A stretch of 44,551 bases of DNA. Origin: Bacillota bacterium (GTDB lineage Bacteria; Bacillota; Clostridia; Peptostreptococcales; Anaerovoracaceae). Shown piece by piece: positions 25,186-33,163 of the stretch. The stretch lies in contig JAUMVD010000009.1 of assembly GCA_030530285.1 (NCBI GenBank), positions 1 through 44,551 of the forward strand. Reading direction: 5' to 3'. The first letter of the stretch is position 1. Every line of letters begins with the position of its first letter. The position numbers and the translations under genes were made by a program. Below the pieces are notes generated by a model. It did no database searches, had not been told where the DNA came from, and was given only the letters and a program-made list of their open reading frames with translations.

Positions 25186-26346
25186 CTATCTGCTCATCTC
25201 GAGCATCTTAGCCTTAAGCTGTGCTTCTATATTGGCCAGTTCTGTCTCCGCGGCCTTGCGCTTTTCTCTGCCTTCCTGCTGGACCTTCATAATGTCGTCC
25301 AGAGTATTGATCAGTTCGTTGTTCGTGTGCTGCAGAGTCTCGATATCTACGATGCCTCTCTCGTTTTCTTTGGCGATATCCACTGTAGTCTGGTGAAGCA
25401 GCTCGGCGTTTTTCTTCAGCAGATCATTGGTGGTATTTGTCACCATGTTCTGGGCTTCGACCGCTTCCTTGGAATGCTCCAGCCCCAGCGTGATGATCAT
25501 CTGGTTCTTCCAGAGCGGAATCGTATTGACGATGGTGGTATGGATCTTATCCGAAAGCAGCATGGCGTTATTCTGGATCAGTCTGATCTGCGGCGCGTTC
25601 TGCAGGCAGATCGTTCTGGTCAGTTCCAGATCGTGAAGTCTCTTTTCGAATCTTTCACACATGGACGCATAATCGCTTACTGCCTGCGCGTCTTCCGAAA
25701 GTCCCGTTTCCGCGGCTCTGGCCTTCATGGCAGGAAGTTCCTCGTTCTGCGCCTTGTCCAGCGCGATTTTACCTGCCGCGATGTACATGGTCAGTTCCTT
25801 GAAGAACGTCTTATTGTTTTCGAAGAGCATATCCTGGATCGCGATGTCCTTAAGCAAAGTCTGCTGGTGCCCTTCCAGATTGGCGGCGACTTTTTCTACG
25901 CTCTTTGATACTTTGTTGTAATATTCCTTGACGTTTTCGGCTTTGTTGGCGCCCCTGTGAAAGAGCTTTGCAAAGAATCCCTCGTCTTCATCCGGATCGA
26001 ATTTCAGGTCCGCCACCAGATCGCTGATCATGCCGCCAACTTCATCCAGATCCTTGTTTCTGACCTGTTCCAGCGCGGAATCCGAGAAGTCCGCCAGTCT
26101 CTTCTGCGCCCCTGCGCCGTAGGAAATAATGATATTCGTATCATGGAGGTCGATCTCATCGGCAAAGTTGTTGATCTGCTTTTTTTCTTCTTCGGAGAAG
26201 TTCTCCAGCCTGAAGGTCTCTGCGTCTTCCTTGCTCATGACACTATCCATCTTAGGTATCTCGAGGGTCGGTTCCGCCTGTTCCATTTCCATGACCGGTG
26301 TTTCCAGCGTCAGTTCCGGTTTTTCCATCTTAAGATCATCTGCCAT
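25186..26346 (-). CDS. telA: TelA/KlaA family toxic-anion resistance protein
   Basis: The 386-residue, highly helical, soluble-looking protein matches the TelA (toxic anion resistance) family: after an acidic N-terminus come GAGAQKRLADFSDSALEQVR, a domain with YYNKVSKSVEKVAANLEGHQ, and the conserved LIQNNAMLLSDKIHTTIVNT, then IPLWKNQM, and a C-terminal coiled coil. Relatives were named for tellurite resistance but are widespread and are thought to act in cell-envelope stress or stress-membrane complexes. GGAG sites precede the ATG. It lies 14 bases after xpaC, a pairing conserved in many Bacillota. Confidence 0.9.
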   Translation of the reverse strand: MADDLKMEKPELTLETPVMEMEQAEPTLEIPKMDSVMSKEDAETFRLENFSEEEKKQINNFADEIDLHDTNIIISYGAGAQKRLADFSDSALEQVRNKDLDEVGGMISDLVADLKFDPDEDEGFFAKLFHRGANKAENVKEYYNKVSKSVEKVAANLEGHQQTLLKDIAIQDMLFENNKTFFKELTMYIAAGKIALDKAQNEELPAMKARAAETGLSEDAQAVSDYASMCERFEKRLHDLELTRTICLQNAPQIRLIQNNAMLLSDKIHTTIVNTIPLWKNQMIITLGLEHSKEAVEAQNMVTNTTNDLLKKNAELLHQTTVDIAKENERGIVDIETLQHTNNELINTLDDIMKVQQEGREKRKAAETELANIEAQLKAKMLEMSR

Positions 26347-26360
26347 TTCGTTTCTCCTCT

Positions 26361-27491
26361 CTATTTTTTGATATCAAAATCAGATCCCAGAAGTCCTTCT
26401 CTCTCGAATGTCTTTCGGAGGACTTCCATATCCACTTTAGTATCTATGTCTTCACGTTCATAGACTTTGGTTTCTATGTTCTTAAAGGCCTTGGCGCAGG
26501 TGCCGATCATCGCCTTGATTTCCCATCTGGTTTCCTCGGAACCTTCACCGTCGTTATACTTCTTCACGAGCTCCAGCGTCTGCGGAATATATGAGCTCTT
26601 GAGTTTCTTGATGTTTGTCATCTCCTCCAGCGCCGGCTCTTCCTTGAGCTTCTCATCGATTCTGGTGATAGAAGCTTTGATGGCATTCAGCGTCTCTCCC
26701 AGTTCAGGGTCTGTCGTCCTGGCGATTTCTTCCTCAAGGATCGCCTGGTAGGATCCCGCTTTCGGTCTTTCGGCCTTTGGCTTCGGTTTCTCAACCGGCT
26801 GCATCGGCTCGCCGTATTTCAGCATGACCAGCAGGTCGTATTCGCCATTGATATACGCGGAGATGCCGTACTTCGGCTTGCTGAAAAATCCCTTATTGAT
26901 CATGGCCTGGATGTCGGTCCTTACGGTTTTCAGCGGAAGTCCCATCTTCTCTGCTACATTCTCCAGAGACGTATTGCCTCTGTTGTTGATATATGATTCG
27001 TATCGATCCCATTTCCGGACGGTCCTCTTAGCCGCGATGAGCAGAATCGCTCCGGCAATCACGAATCCTACGCCTGAAGCGTAATCGATGATGTTTTCCA
27101 TCGTAGATGACCCTACCGGACCCGAGAACAGCCAGAATGCTCCCAGCGCCACCAGAACCCAGCCCCAGATCTTCCAGGCTTTGCAGGATCTCTTGGAGTT
27201 GACTTTCGCGCGCCTTGCCTTCAGCTTGGCTTCGTCCTGGGCTGCTTCCTGATCGGCCTGCCACTGATCGCTCAGCGGAATATTCTGCGCCTGATTCGCC
27301 GCGCCGATCTGCTGATCTCTGGTGAATCTCCATATCGCCAGAATGATTCCGGCCGGCCAGAACAACAGAAATGCCACGACAATAAACCAGATTCTCTCGT
27401 AGATCGGTCTTAAGTATTCTTCGGTATTTCTGTTATTGTTCTGTTCGTTAAAGTTCTGATGATTAAAGCTCTGATTGTTAAAATCATTCAT
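26361..27491 (-). CDS. xpaC: XpaC-like protein with membrane helices and HTH-like segment
   Basis: The 376-residue product begins with an Asn/Gln-rich stretch (residues 1-22). Hydrophobic segments lie at about 34-54, 108-124 and 133-153. Residues about 163-215 (YINNRGNTSLENVAEKMGLP then TVRTDIQAMINKGFF) resemble a winged helix-turn-helix. After a Pro/Lys-rich linker, residues 246-376 match the XpaC domain (5-bromo-4-chloroindolyl phosphate hydrolysis protein family). GAGG lies about 8 bases before the ATG. As the leading gene it is followed at 14 bases by telA. The enzymatic role implied by the name has never been convincing; a structural or stress role next to TelA is more likely, by inference. 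Confidence 0.85.
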   Translation of the reverse strand: MNDFNNQSFNHQNFNEQNNNRNTEEYLRPIYERIWFIVVAFLLFWPAGIILAIWRFTRDQQIGAANQAQNIPLSDQWQADQEAAQDEAKLKARRAKVNSKRSCKAWKIWGWVLVALGAFWLFSGPVGSSTMENIIDYASGVGFVIAGAILLIAAKRTVRKWDRYESYINNRGNTSLENVAEKMGLPLKTVRTDIQAMINKGFFSKPKYGISAYINGEYDLLVMLKYGEPMQPVEKPKPKAERPKAGSYQAILEEEIARTTDPELGETLNAIKASITRIDEKLKEEPALEEMTNIKKLKSSYIPQTLELVKKYNDGEGSEETRWEIKAMIGTCAKAFKNIETKVYEREDIDTKVDMEVLRKTFEREGLLGSDFDIKK

Positions 27492-27553
27492 TGTTGGTAC
27501 CTCGTTTCTAATCCTGTTATACCCTTTAATATGCAGTGTTTTCAGTCAGTTAT

Positions 27554-27582
27554 ATGATATATTCTGCAGGGCGTTTTGTAAA
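27554..27582 (-). promoter_or_regulatory. Promoter of the xpaC-telA operon
   Basis: On the minus strand TTTACA (27582-27577), a 17-base spacer and TATCAT (27559-27554) lie about 60 bases upstream of the xpaC start. Confidence 0.55.
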
Positions 27583-27610
27583 GCTACATTATATGCCGAA
27601 ATGGTTCCTG

Positions 27611-28705
27611 CTACACACCGAAATATTCCCTGATCTCCGCCATGCGGCTGCTCTGCGCTACGGAGAACGGACACCTGTCATCACAGTGCCCGCAGCCGGT
27701 GCAGTCCGAAGCTTTTGTTTCTAAAGTCTTGTAATGCTCCCTGGCCAGAATGTCTCCGGCCTTTGCCAGATCATAGTACTTATTAATCAGCCCGATATCC
27801 AGCCCCGCGGGACACGGCTTGCAGTGATTGCAGTATACGCAGGTGCCCTCGGTGTCCACCGGATCAAAGGTGGCGATGACCGAGTAGTCCAGCGCCTCTT
27901 CCGGCTGATCATAATACGCCAGGAGCGCTTTGACGTCCTCTTTGTTTCGCGCTCCCGGAAGCACCGACAGGACTCCCGGACGATCCAGCGCGTAGTGGAT
28001 GCACTGCTCTTTGGTGAGGGCCGCGCCGAACGGCGACTGGGACGCGTCCAGCAGCTGCCCGCTGGAAAACGGCTTCATGACCGTGATCCCGATGCCCTCT
28101 TTCTCACATCTCCTGTAGATTTTCGCCCGCTCGCTCAGGCTTCCGTGGGCGTATTCTCCCTCTCCGCTGTCGTAGGCTGGGTTGATGGAGAACATCAGCT
28201 GGTCGATATTGACTTCATCCAGAACCGTCTGAATCACTTCCGGCGTGTGGGATGAGAATCCGGTATGGCGTATGACGCCTGATTTCTTCAGTTCTCTCAT
28301 GTAGTCCAGTACGCCGTTCTCCTGAAAAGCCTCCCAGTCCTTGAGCTCATCGATACAGTGAATGAACCCGTAATCTATATAGTCTGTCTTCAGCTCGGTG
28401 AGCTGTCTGTTGACCGATGCCTTGACGGTATCCAGATCCAGAGACCATCCGTATACTCCCTGAGAGTACTCCGCTCCGAAATGGATTTGATAATACACGT
28501 TCTTTCGGTCCGCTGCAAAGGCCTCGCCAAATATCGGATAGGTATCTCCGTGTCCTGCCGCCAGATCGAAGTAGTTGATGCCGCCTTCATATGCGGCATG
28601 CAAAGCTCTGACGCCTTCCTCCAGTCCGGCTTCAAACAGGTACGCCGTCCCCAATCCGATCTCACTGATACTGTTACCGGTCTTCTTATTTGTCCTGTAC
28701 TTCAT
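27611..28705 (-). CDS. Aldo/keto reductase-like protein with ferredoxin tail and altered active site
   Basis: The 364-residue protein has the reductase barrel followed by CVYCNHCKPCP and CTGCGHCDDRCPF, so it likely carries iron-sulfur clusters. The active site deviates: Asp47 is kept, but the position of the catalytic Tyr is His52 (FDLAAGHGD) and the position of the catalytic Lys is His75 (YYQIHFGAEY); His116 (FIHCIDE) is kept. The same AAGH and QIHFGA forms are, to my knowledge, shared by a clostridial subfamily, so this is probably a functional variant rather than decay. GGGGGA precedes the ATG. It stands alone between xpaC and a long noncoding interval. Substrate unknown. Confidence 0.88.
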   Translation of the reverse strand: MKYRTNKKTGNSISEIGLGTAYLFEAGLEEGVRALHAAYEGGINYFDLAAGHGDTYPIFGEAFAADRKNVYYQIHFGAEYSQGVYGWSLDLDTVKASVNRQLTELKTDYIDYGFIHCIDELKDWEAFQENGVLDYMRELKKSGVIRHTGFSSHTPEVIQTVLDEVNIDQLMFSINPAYDSGEGEYAHGSLSERAKIYRRCEKEGIGITVMKPFSSGQLLDASQSPFGAALTKEQCIHYALDRPGVLSVLPGARNKEDVKALLAYYDQPEEALDYSVIATFDPVDTEGTCVYCNHCKPCPAGLDIGLINKYYDLAKAGDILAREHYKTLETKASDCTGCGHCDDRCPFSVAQSSRMAEIREYFGV

Positions 28706-29085
28706 GTCCGTCCCCCATGTCTGTGTGTGATTGCTGTTATCTCATTGTATCAAATATCGGGTGGTTCGTCTGCAACTTTATGGCGAGCGGTCCGGCAATG
28801 AATTGTAATCAAACGGGTTGACTCGTCTATATTCACCACCAACGCCTTTTATTATCAACGTTTGCGGGATCGTGGTGGGGTATGGATTTGAATAATGAAG
28901 AAAAATACCCCTCCAGCGATGTCTGCCAGAGCTATTTGGCGGGGATTTTTCGCAGTAAATTACATTTCTTACCCCACCTTGGAGGCTGGAGCCGTTGCAA
29001 ATAAATGATTTGGTGGGGTTTTTGCTGACCGCAACGCCAGTGTGTCGGGTGTGGAAAGTGTGACGCATACCCTGTAGCGTCAGAA
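28706..29085. other. Noncoding interval with repeated GGNGGGG/CCCCNCC stem-loops
   Basis: No credible gene lies here; the only long frame has no ribosome binding site and an implausible composition. It holds a stem-loop at 28874-28914 (GGTGGGGTAT with ATACCCCTCC), another of the same 41-base length at 28938-28978 (GGCGGGG with CCCCACC), and ACCCCACC (28971-28978) that can alternatively pair with GGTGGGGT (29012-29019), followed by TTTTG. CGTTGC near 28993 and GCAACG near 29031 form an outer inverted repeat. A structured RNA or a decayed mobile element end are possible. Confidence 0.5.
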
Positions 29086-29127
29086 CACAAAAAGAGCTGC
29101 TGCACTAGTCGCCTAATGCAACAGCTC
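29086..29127 (-). terminator. Terminator of the VTC/DUF4956/lipoprotein operon
   Basis: On the minus strand GAGCTGTTGCA (29127-29117) pairs with TGCAGCAGCTC (29104-29094), followed by TTTTTGTG. It stands 30 bases after the lipoprotein gene stop. Confidence 0.8.
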
Positions 29128-29157
29128 CAATTCGCTGCCGGAGCAACATGTTATATG

Positions 29158-30690
29158 TTATAAACTGTTTTGGCTGTCAGGGCGTTCGCCATTCGGCGGG
29201 GCTTCCGGCCCCGCGCCGGAGCCTTCCGGGCCTGCTCCTGGACCTGCACCAGGGCCTGCGGCCTGACCGTAGATCAGGCTTTCCATTTTGATTTCCTGAT
29301 TACTGCCGCCGGCGCTGATGGTGTAGGTCTGACCTTTTTTTATGTCCGGCGCGCTGACCTGCACGCACTGGAAGCTTTTGTCCGTCTTCATGCTGGCGAT
29401 GACATTGCCGTCTGAGTCCTTGACTTCGATCTTACCTGTGGCGGAATCGCAGTTTGTCAGGATCGCGCCCTGCTTGGAGTTCTCACTGAAGTTAACGCCC
29501 ATTCCGGATGCGCTTGCCGCCATAAATGTACCACCGGTGATCACCGCTTCACCGCCTTCTCCGACATCGACGCTGCCGTTGCCCATGCGCGAAGGTCCTT
29601 CCACCACCGTCGTTCCGCTGGTGATCTTAAGGGATCCGTTGGAATCAAGGCCGTCCCCTTCGGCATCCACGTGGATCTTGCCGCCGTTGATGCAGATCCA
29701 GGCGGTCTCATCATTGGCCGGCGCCTCGCTGTTTTGTCTGCTGTTTTGTTCGCTGTTTTGTCCTTCCTGCTGTCCGCTCTTCTTGCTTTTGCTGCTGACG
29801 GCGTTGAATCCATCGTCCTCGGATGTCACATCAACCGTCCCCCCGTTGATGATGACAGTGTTGCCTTCCAGGCCCTCGCAGCTTTTGCTGATCTTCACGC
29901 TGCCGGCTTCGACCACCAGATCCGTGTAGGCATGGATCCCGTCATCGCCGGAGGCTATGTTTATTTCGCCGTCCTTGATATAAACGAAGCCGACGCCTTT
30001 GTCTTCATCCTCCGAATGCAGGCCGTCTGTCCCCGCTTCGATCTTCAGCTGTCCGTCCGCGATTCTGATGCTGTTGTGCGCATCCAGACCTTTCTTTCCG
30101 GCGGTGATGTCGATATTTCCTCCGGTGATGACCAGATCGTCTTTGGAAACGATGCCGTGGCCCTTTGCGCTGCTGATGGCCAGCTTGCCGCTGCCGTTGA
30201 TGGTCAGGTCGTCTTTGGAGAAGATGACGCTGTCGACGTTGGTGTCACCATCTGCCTCATATTTGCCTGTCACTTTCAGGCTGTTTTCACTGCCCTCTGC
30301 CAGAGTGACGAAGACTTTGTTGGCGGACTTGACATATATCGCCGCGCTGTTGTCATTCGTGATTTCAACTCCATCCAGAACGATCTGAATCTTGGCCTCG
30401 TCATCCGCGTCGATGTTGACCTGGCCCTGGAGCTTTCCGCATAATATATATACGCCTTCCCTATCTATCGTGACGTCTTCATCGGATAGCTTGATTTTCG
30501 TAGCGGATGCCTCATCGTATTCTCCGGACAGGTCTCTGGATGTGAACATCTTTATGGATGCCAGATCCTCTACGGTGACGCTGTCCGTGTCTGCAGAGCC
30601 TCCACCCGATGCGGATCCACCGCAGCCCGTCAGCGTCAGTGCCATCATCATGATCAATACTGCGATCGCTGTGATTATCTTAAAGCGCAT
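29158..30690 (-). CDS. Cthe_2159-type carbohydrate-binding beta-helix lipoprotein
   Basis: The 510-residue product starts with a lipoprotein signal peptide whose lipobox is LTGC, placing Cys23 at the mature N-terminus. Residues about 75-420 consist of repeated short beta-strand units (for example VYIKDGEINIASGDDGIHA, SVKISKSCEGLEGNTVIING), typical of the Cthe_2159 family, whose founding member binds plant cell-wall polysaccharides. An inserted Gln/Ser/Asn-rich linker lies near 303-325, and the tail is a Gly/Pro/Ala-rich repeat (PGAGPGAGP). Its ATG overlaps the end of the DUF4956 gene by 11 bases and has GGAGG about 9 bases upstream, so it is translationally coupled. It is probably a surface-exposed polysaccharide-binding or calcium-binding protein. 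Confidence 0.85.
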   Translation of the reverse strand: MRFKIITAIAVLIMMMALTLTGCGGSASGGGSADTDSVTVEDLASIKMFTSRDLSGEYDEASATKIKLSDEDVTIDREGVYILCGKLQGQVNIDADDEAKIQIVLDGVEITNDNSAAIYVKSANKVFVTLAEGSENSLKVTGKYEADGDTNVDSVIFSKDDLTINGSGKLAISSAKGHGIVSKDDLVITGGNIDITAGKKGLDAHNSIRIADGQLKIEAGTDGLHSEDEDKGVGFVYIKDGEINIASGDDGIHAYTDLVVEAGSVKISKSCEGLEGNTVIINGGTVDVTSEDDGFNAVSSKSKKSGQQEGQNSEQNSRQNSEAPANDETAWICINGGKIHVDAEGDGLDSNGSLKITSGTTVVEGPSRMGNGSVDVGEGGEAVITGGTFMAASASGMGVNFSENSKQGAILTNCDSATGKIEVKDSDGNVIASMKTDKSFQCVQVSAPDIKKGQTYTISAGGSNQEIKMESLIYGQAAGPGAGPGAGPEGSGAGPEAPPNGERPDSQNSL

Positions 30691-31375
30691 TTCTACCTAC
30701 CTCCATATCATGTGTCATTGCGATTTCCAGGTTCCCGTTGCGGACCCTGAGTTCATCTATCATTTCTCTCTCCGTGAGAGGATCTTTGAGCGTTACGTTA
30801 TACGTGAGCTTGAACAGGCTTCCCATGGCCGTGGTCTTAAGACCCACAAGCTCATGGCGCTCCGCATACCGGTCAAATATTTCTCTAAACATGGCAGCGT
30901 ATTCCAAGTCCTCCGGAACGGTGATCTTCAGGCATCTGCTCCGGTCGACCCTCCTGCCGCAGGCCGGCTCCAGACACACGATCAGCATCATCACGATGCC
31001 CATAATGACCATGAAGATCAGCGCGTACGCCAGGTACCCCATGCCCACGATGAGACCCGCGCCCATGGCGAGAAAAATCGTGGCGATATCTCTGGCGTTG
31101 CCCGGAACGGACCTGAATCTCACCAGGCTGAACGCTCCCGCCACGGCGATGCCGGCGCCGATGTTGCCGTTTACCATGATGATCACGATGGCCACGATGG
31201 CCGGCAATATGATCAGCGTCGCGATGAAGCTCTTGGTATATTTGCTCTTATATGCGTAGACAAAGGCCAGTATCATGCCGATCAGCAGAGCCGTTCCTAT
31301 ACATGCCATGAATCCGCCAAGCCCTATATCTGCGGACGTCTGTCCATCAAAAATTCCCTGTAATATCGAATCCAT
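30680..31375 (-). CDS. DUF4956 membrane protein
   Basis: The 231-residue protein has three or four hydrophobic segments in its first half (about 20-42, 50-70, 75-90, 98-130) with the conserved VAGAFSLVRFRSVPGNARDIA between them, then a soluble C-terminal domain. This is the DUF4956 family, which is often found beside VTC-domain proteins; its function is unknown, but it is thought to help the polymerase at the membrane. The ATG at 31375 shares its A with the TGA of the upstream gene (TGATG), a classic coupling signal, and GAGGAG lies about 9 bases upstream. A GTG one codon earlier is possible. Confidence 0.87.
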   Translation of the reverse strand: MDSILQGIFDGQTSADIGLGGFMACIGTALLIGMILAFVYAYKSKYTKSFIATLIILPAIVAIVIIMVNGNIGAGIAVAGAFSLVRFRSVPGNARDIATIFLAMGAGLIVGMGYLAYALIFMVIMGIVMMLIVCLEPACGRRVDRSRCLKITVPEDLEYAAMFREIFDRYAERHELVGLKTTAMGSLFKLTYNVTLKDPLTEREMIDELRVRNGNLEIAMTHDMEVGRNAL

Positions 31376-32109
31376 CACGCGCTTCTCCTCATCTCCATGA
31401 TTTCGGACGCCTTTTGCGCAAAGGCCTTGCCGTACTTGCTGAAACTTGTTTTATATATCCGCTCCTGATCCAGGATCTCCGTCAGCCACAACGGGATCCC
31501 GGAGCTGGTTTTGATCTCCATGACATGCGCGCAATGGTTCATGATCGGCTGCCCATATCCTCCGGAAGCCAGAGTCAGGTCGAAATCTCTCCATAATATA
31601 TTGCTGTCAAAGGTCACTCTGAGACCCGGATCCTCGCACCCCTGCCAGGCTTCCCGCTCATAGGAAATCAGCATTGCCGGCTGCAGCGTTTTGTAGTAGT
31701 CTCTGGCGTAGGCGATTTCTCTGGCGATCTGCCGCTCGCAGTAGGTGGATGAAATCTCCGGGGCGGCCACCAGACTCCCCGCCATAAAGGCGGCTGCCTG
31801 TTCTGCGGTGAGGGTCATGCGCCTTTTATACACCACTTTCCTGTACTTTTTCTTCAGCTCCAGAAAAACCTTATCGCCTGAGCCCGCCGGCCCGTAACTT
31901 CTGATTCTGATTTTTTCTTTATACAGCGGGTGCTCGATGGATCTTCTGATCAGCCTGAAATCCGGCGTGTCATAATACAAACTCTGTATCGTGCTCCGGC
32001 CGTGCCTGTCCTGCTGCATTCTGGTTTTTAGTATTTCTTCGATCAGAGCCTTTTGCTCTGCGGTAACGATATATTTCGTTTCGTGTCTGGCAAATCGCAT
32101 CTGTTCCAT
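31375..32109 (-). CDS. VTC-domain (polyphosphate polymerase-like) protein
   Basis: The 244-residue protein has the triphosphate tunnel fold of the VTC polyphosphate polymerase domain: the N-terminal RFARHETKYIVT, SLYYDTPDF, KEKIRIRSYG, FLELKKKYRKVVYKRR, the strand ending RVTFDSNI, and VMEIKTSSGIPLWL. The basic and acidic residues that line the tunnel are present. In yeast this domain makes polyphosphate from ATP; for bacterial members next to DUF4956 the product is not established. ATG at 32109 is preferred because AAGGGAG stands 8 bases upstream; an ATG six codons earlier has a poorer site. It leads an operon with DUF4956 and the Cthe_2159-type lipoprotein. Confidence 0.87.
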   Translation of the reverse strand: MEQMRFARHETKYIVTAEQKALIEEILKTRMQQDRHGRSTIQSLYYDTPDFRLIRRSIEHPLYKEKIRIRSYGPAGSGDKVFLELKKKYRKVVYKRRMTLTAEQAAAFMAGSLVAAPEISSTYCERQIAREIAYARDYYKTLQPAMLISYEREAWQGCEDPGLRVTFDSNILWRDFDLTLASGGYGQPIMNHCAHVMEIKTSSGIPLWLTEILDQERIYKTSFSKYGKAFAQKASEIMEMRRSA

Positions 32110-32214
32110 GCCATGTTCTCCCTTCATCCGCCCGAAGGCCTTTGTTGATGGTCTTATGGTACATGTGGACCGTGGACATTTCGGGAGCGTCTCGTGTGGA
32201 TTATCAAAAGCTCC

Positions 32215-32254
32215 TTTGAAGAATGAGTCACACCCTTATCACAAAAACTTCAAA
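32215..32254. repeat. Inverted repeat between divergent operons
   Basis: TTTGAAG (32215-32221) and CTTCAAA (32248-32254) are perfect inverted repeats 26 bases apart, between the VTC operon and the hydrolase gene. They could be a regulatory site; no regulator is evident. Confidence 0.35.
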
Positions 32255-32276
32255 AACCACACCCCGCGGATTCGCC

Positions 32277-32305
32277 TTGATATGTGATGAAAGCAGCGGT
32301 ATGAT
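32277..32305 (+). promoter_or_regulatory. Predicted promoter of the alpha/beta hydrolase gene
   Basis: TTGATA (32277-32282), a 17-base spacer and TATGAT (32300-32305) lie 47 bases before the ATG at 32353. Confidence 0.6.
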
Positions 32306-32352
32306 AGGTATATCTTAGATGTATCTGTAGTTTGTTGATGGTGGTGACGGTC

Positions 32353-33075
32353 ATGAAACAACACAAGCGGCTTTTGATCATCGTATGTATCCTGCTGGCG
32401 ATACTGATTGTCCTGGCAGGCGCGCTGATCGCGTATCTGAATGATTATTCTCACGCAGATGAAACGGCGCTGGCGGCGCTGGAAACAGACGATAAGGTTA
32501 CGGTTAAAGAAATGGATTACGGATGGTTCTTTGATGGTCCGTCTGAAGATACGGGCATGATCTTCTACCCGGGCGGCAAGGTTGACGAGAGAGCCTACGC
32601 GCCGCTGCTTCACCGCATGGCGGCCAAAGGCTTCGACGTGTGTCTGGTGAGGATGCCGCTGCATCTGGCCATCCTCAAGCCCGACAAGGCCGATGACGTG
32701 CTGGCGCAGCATTCCTACGAGCACTGGTACATCGCGGGGCATTCGCTGGGCGGCGTAAGCGCTGCTGATTACGCGGCGGATCACGGCAAGAAGTTTGAGT
32801 GCCTGCTGCTTCTGGCGGCTTACCCGTCAAGGCAGCTGGACGAGTCTTTAGTGGTTCTATCGATCTACGGGTCCAACGATAAGGTCTTAAATCAGGATAA
32901 ATTAAAAGAAAGCCAGAAGTACATGCCTCCTGACAATCTGGAGTATATCATCGATGGGGGCAACCACGCCCAGTTCGGTAACTACGGCGCCCAGGACGGC
33001 GACGGCAAGGCGGACATCACTGCCGAGCAGCAGCAGCGGGAGACCTGCGATGTATTCCGTCTCTGGATCGAGTAA
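32353..33075 (+). CDS. Membrane-anchored alpha/beta hydrolase
   Basis: From the ATG at 32353 the 240-residue protein begins with a basic end and one hydrophobic segment (residues 6-28) that anchors it or directs export. The rest is an alpha/beta-hydrolase: FYPGG oxyanion region, nucleophile Ser131 in AGHSLGG, Asp176 in YGSNDKV, and His205 in GGNHAQFGNYG, so the catalytic triad is complete. It matches the abhydrolase_5 group of extracellular esterase-like proteins. The frame is open 7 codons farther upstream; the ribosome binding site is weak (GGTGGTGA) for either start. It is transcribed alone and followed by a perfect terminator. Substrate unknown. Confidence 0.87.
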   Translation: MKQHKRLLIIVCILLAILIVLAGALIAYLNDYSHADETALAALETDDKVTVKEMDYGWFFDGPSEDTGMIFYPGGKVDERAYAPLLHRMAAKGFDVCLVRMPLHLAILKPDKADDVLAQHSYEHWYIAGHSLGGVSAADYAADHGKKFECLLLLAAYPSRQLDESLVVLSIYGSNDKVLNQDKLKESQKYMPPDNLEYIIDGGNHAQFGNYGAQDGDGKADITAEQQQRETCDVFRLWIE

Positions 33076-33117
33076 AGACATTTGTCATTGCGGCATCTGA
33101 TCATACGATCATACGAC

Positions 33118-33146
33118 AACGGCAGGCCTTGCGGCCTGCCGTTTTA
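33118..33146 (+). terminator. Strong intrinsic terminator of the hydrolase gene
   Basis: AACGGCAGGCC and GGCCTGCCGTT form a perfect 11-base stem with a TTGC loop and a short T-run. It also lies just after the end of the convergent DUF308 gene. Confidence 0.85.
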
Positions 33147-33163
33147 GTTGTTTCGATTGATTT

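Noticed and set aside
28970..29024. Standard terminator from ACCCCACC and GGTGGGGTTTTT
   Set aside because: The loop is over 30 bases and no gene on the plus strand precedes it; kept as part of the stem-loop array instead.
28778..29068. Minus-strand frame of 96 codons in the gene-free interval
   Set aside because: No ribosome binding site, odd composition (many Pro, Arg and His), and it runs through the stem-loop array.
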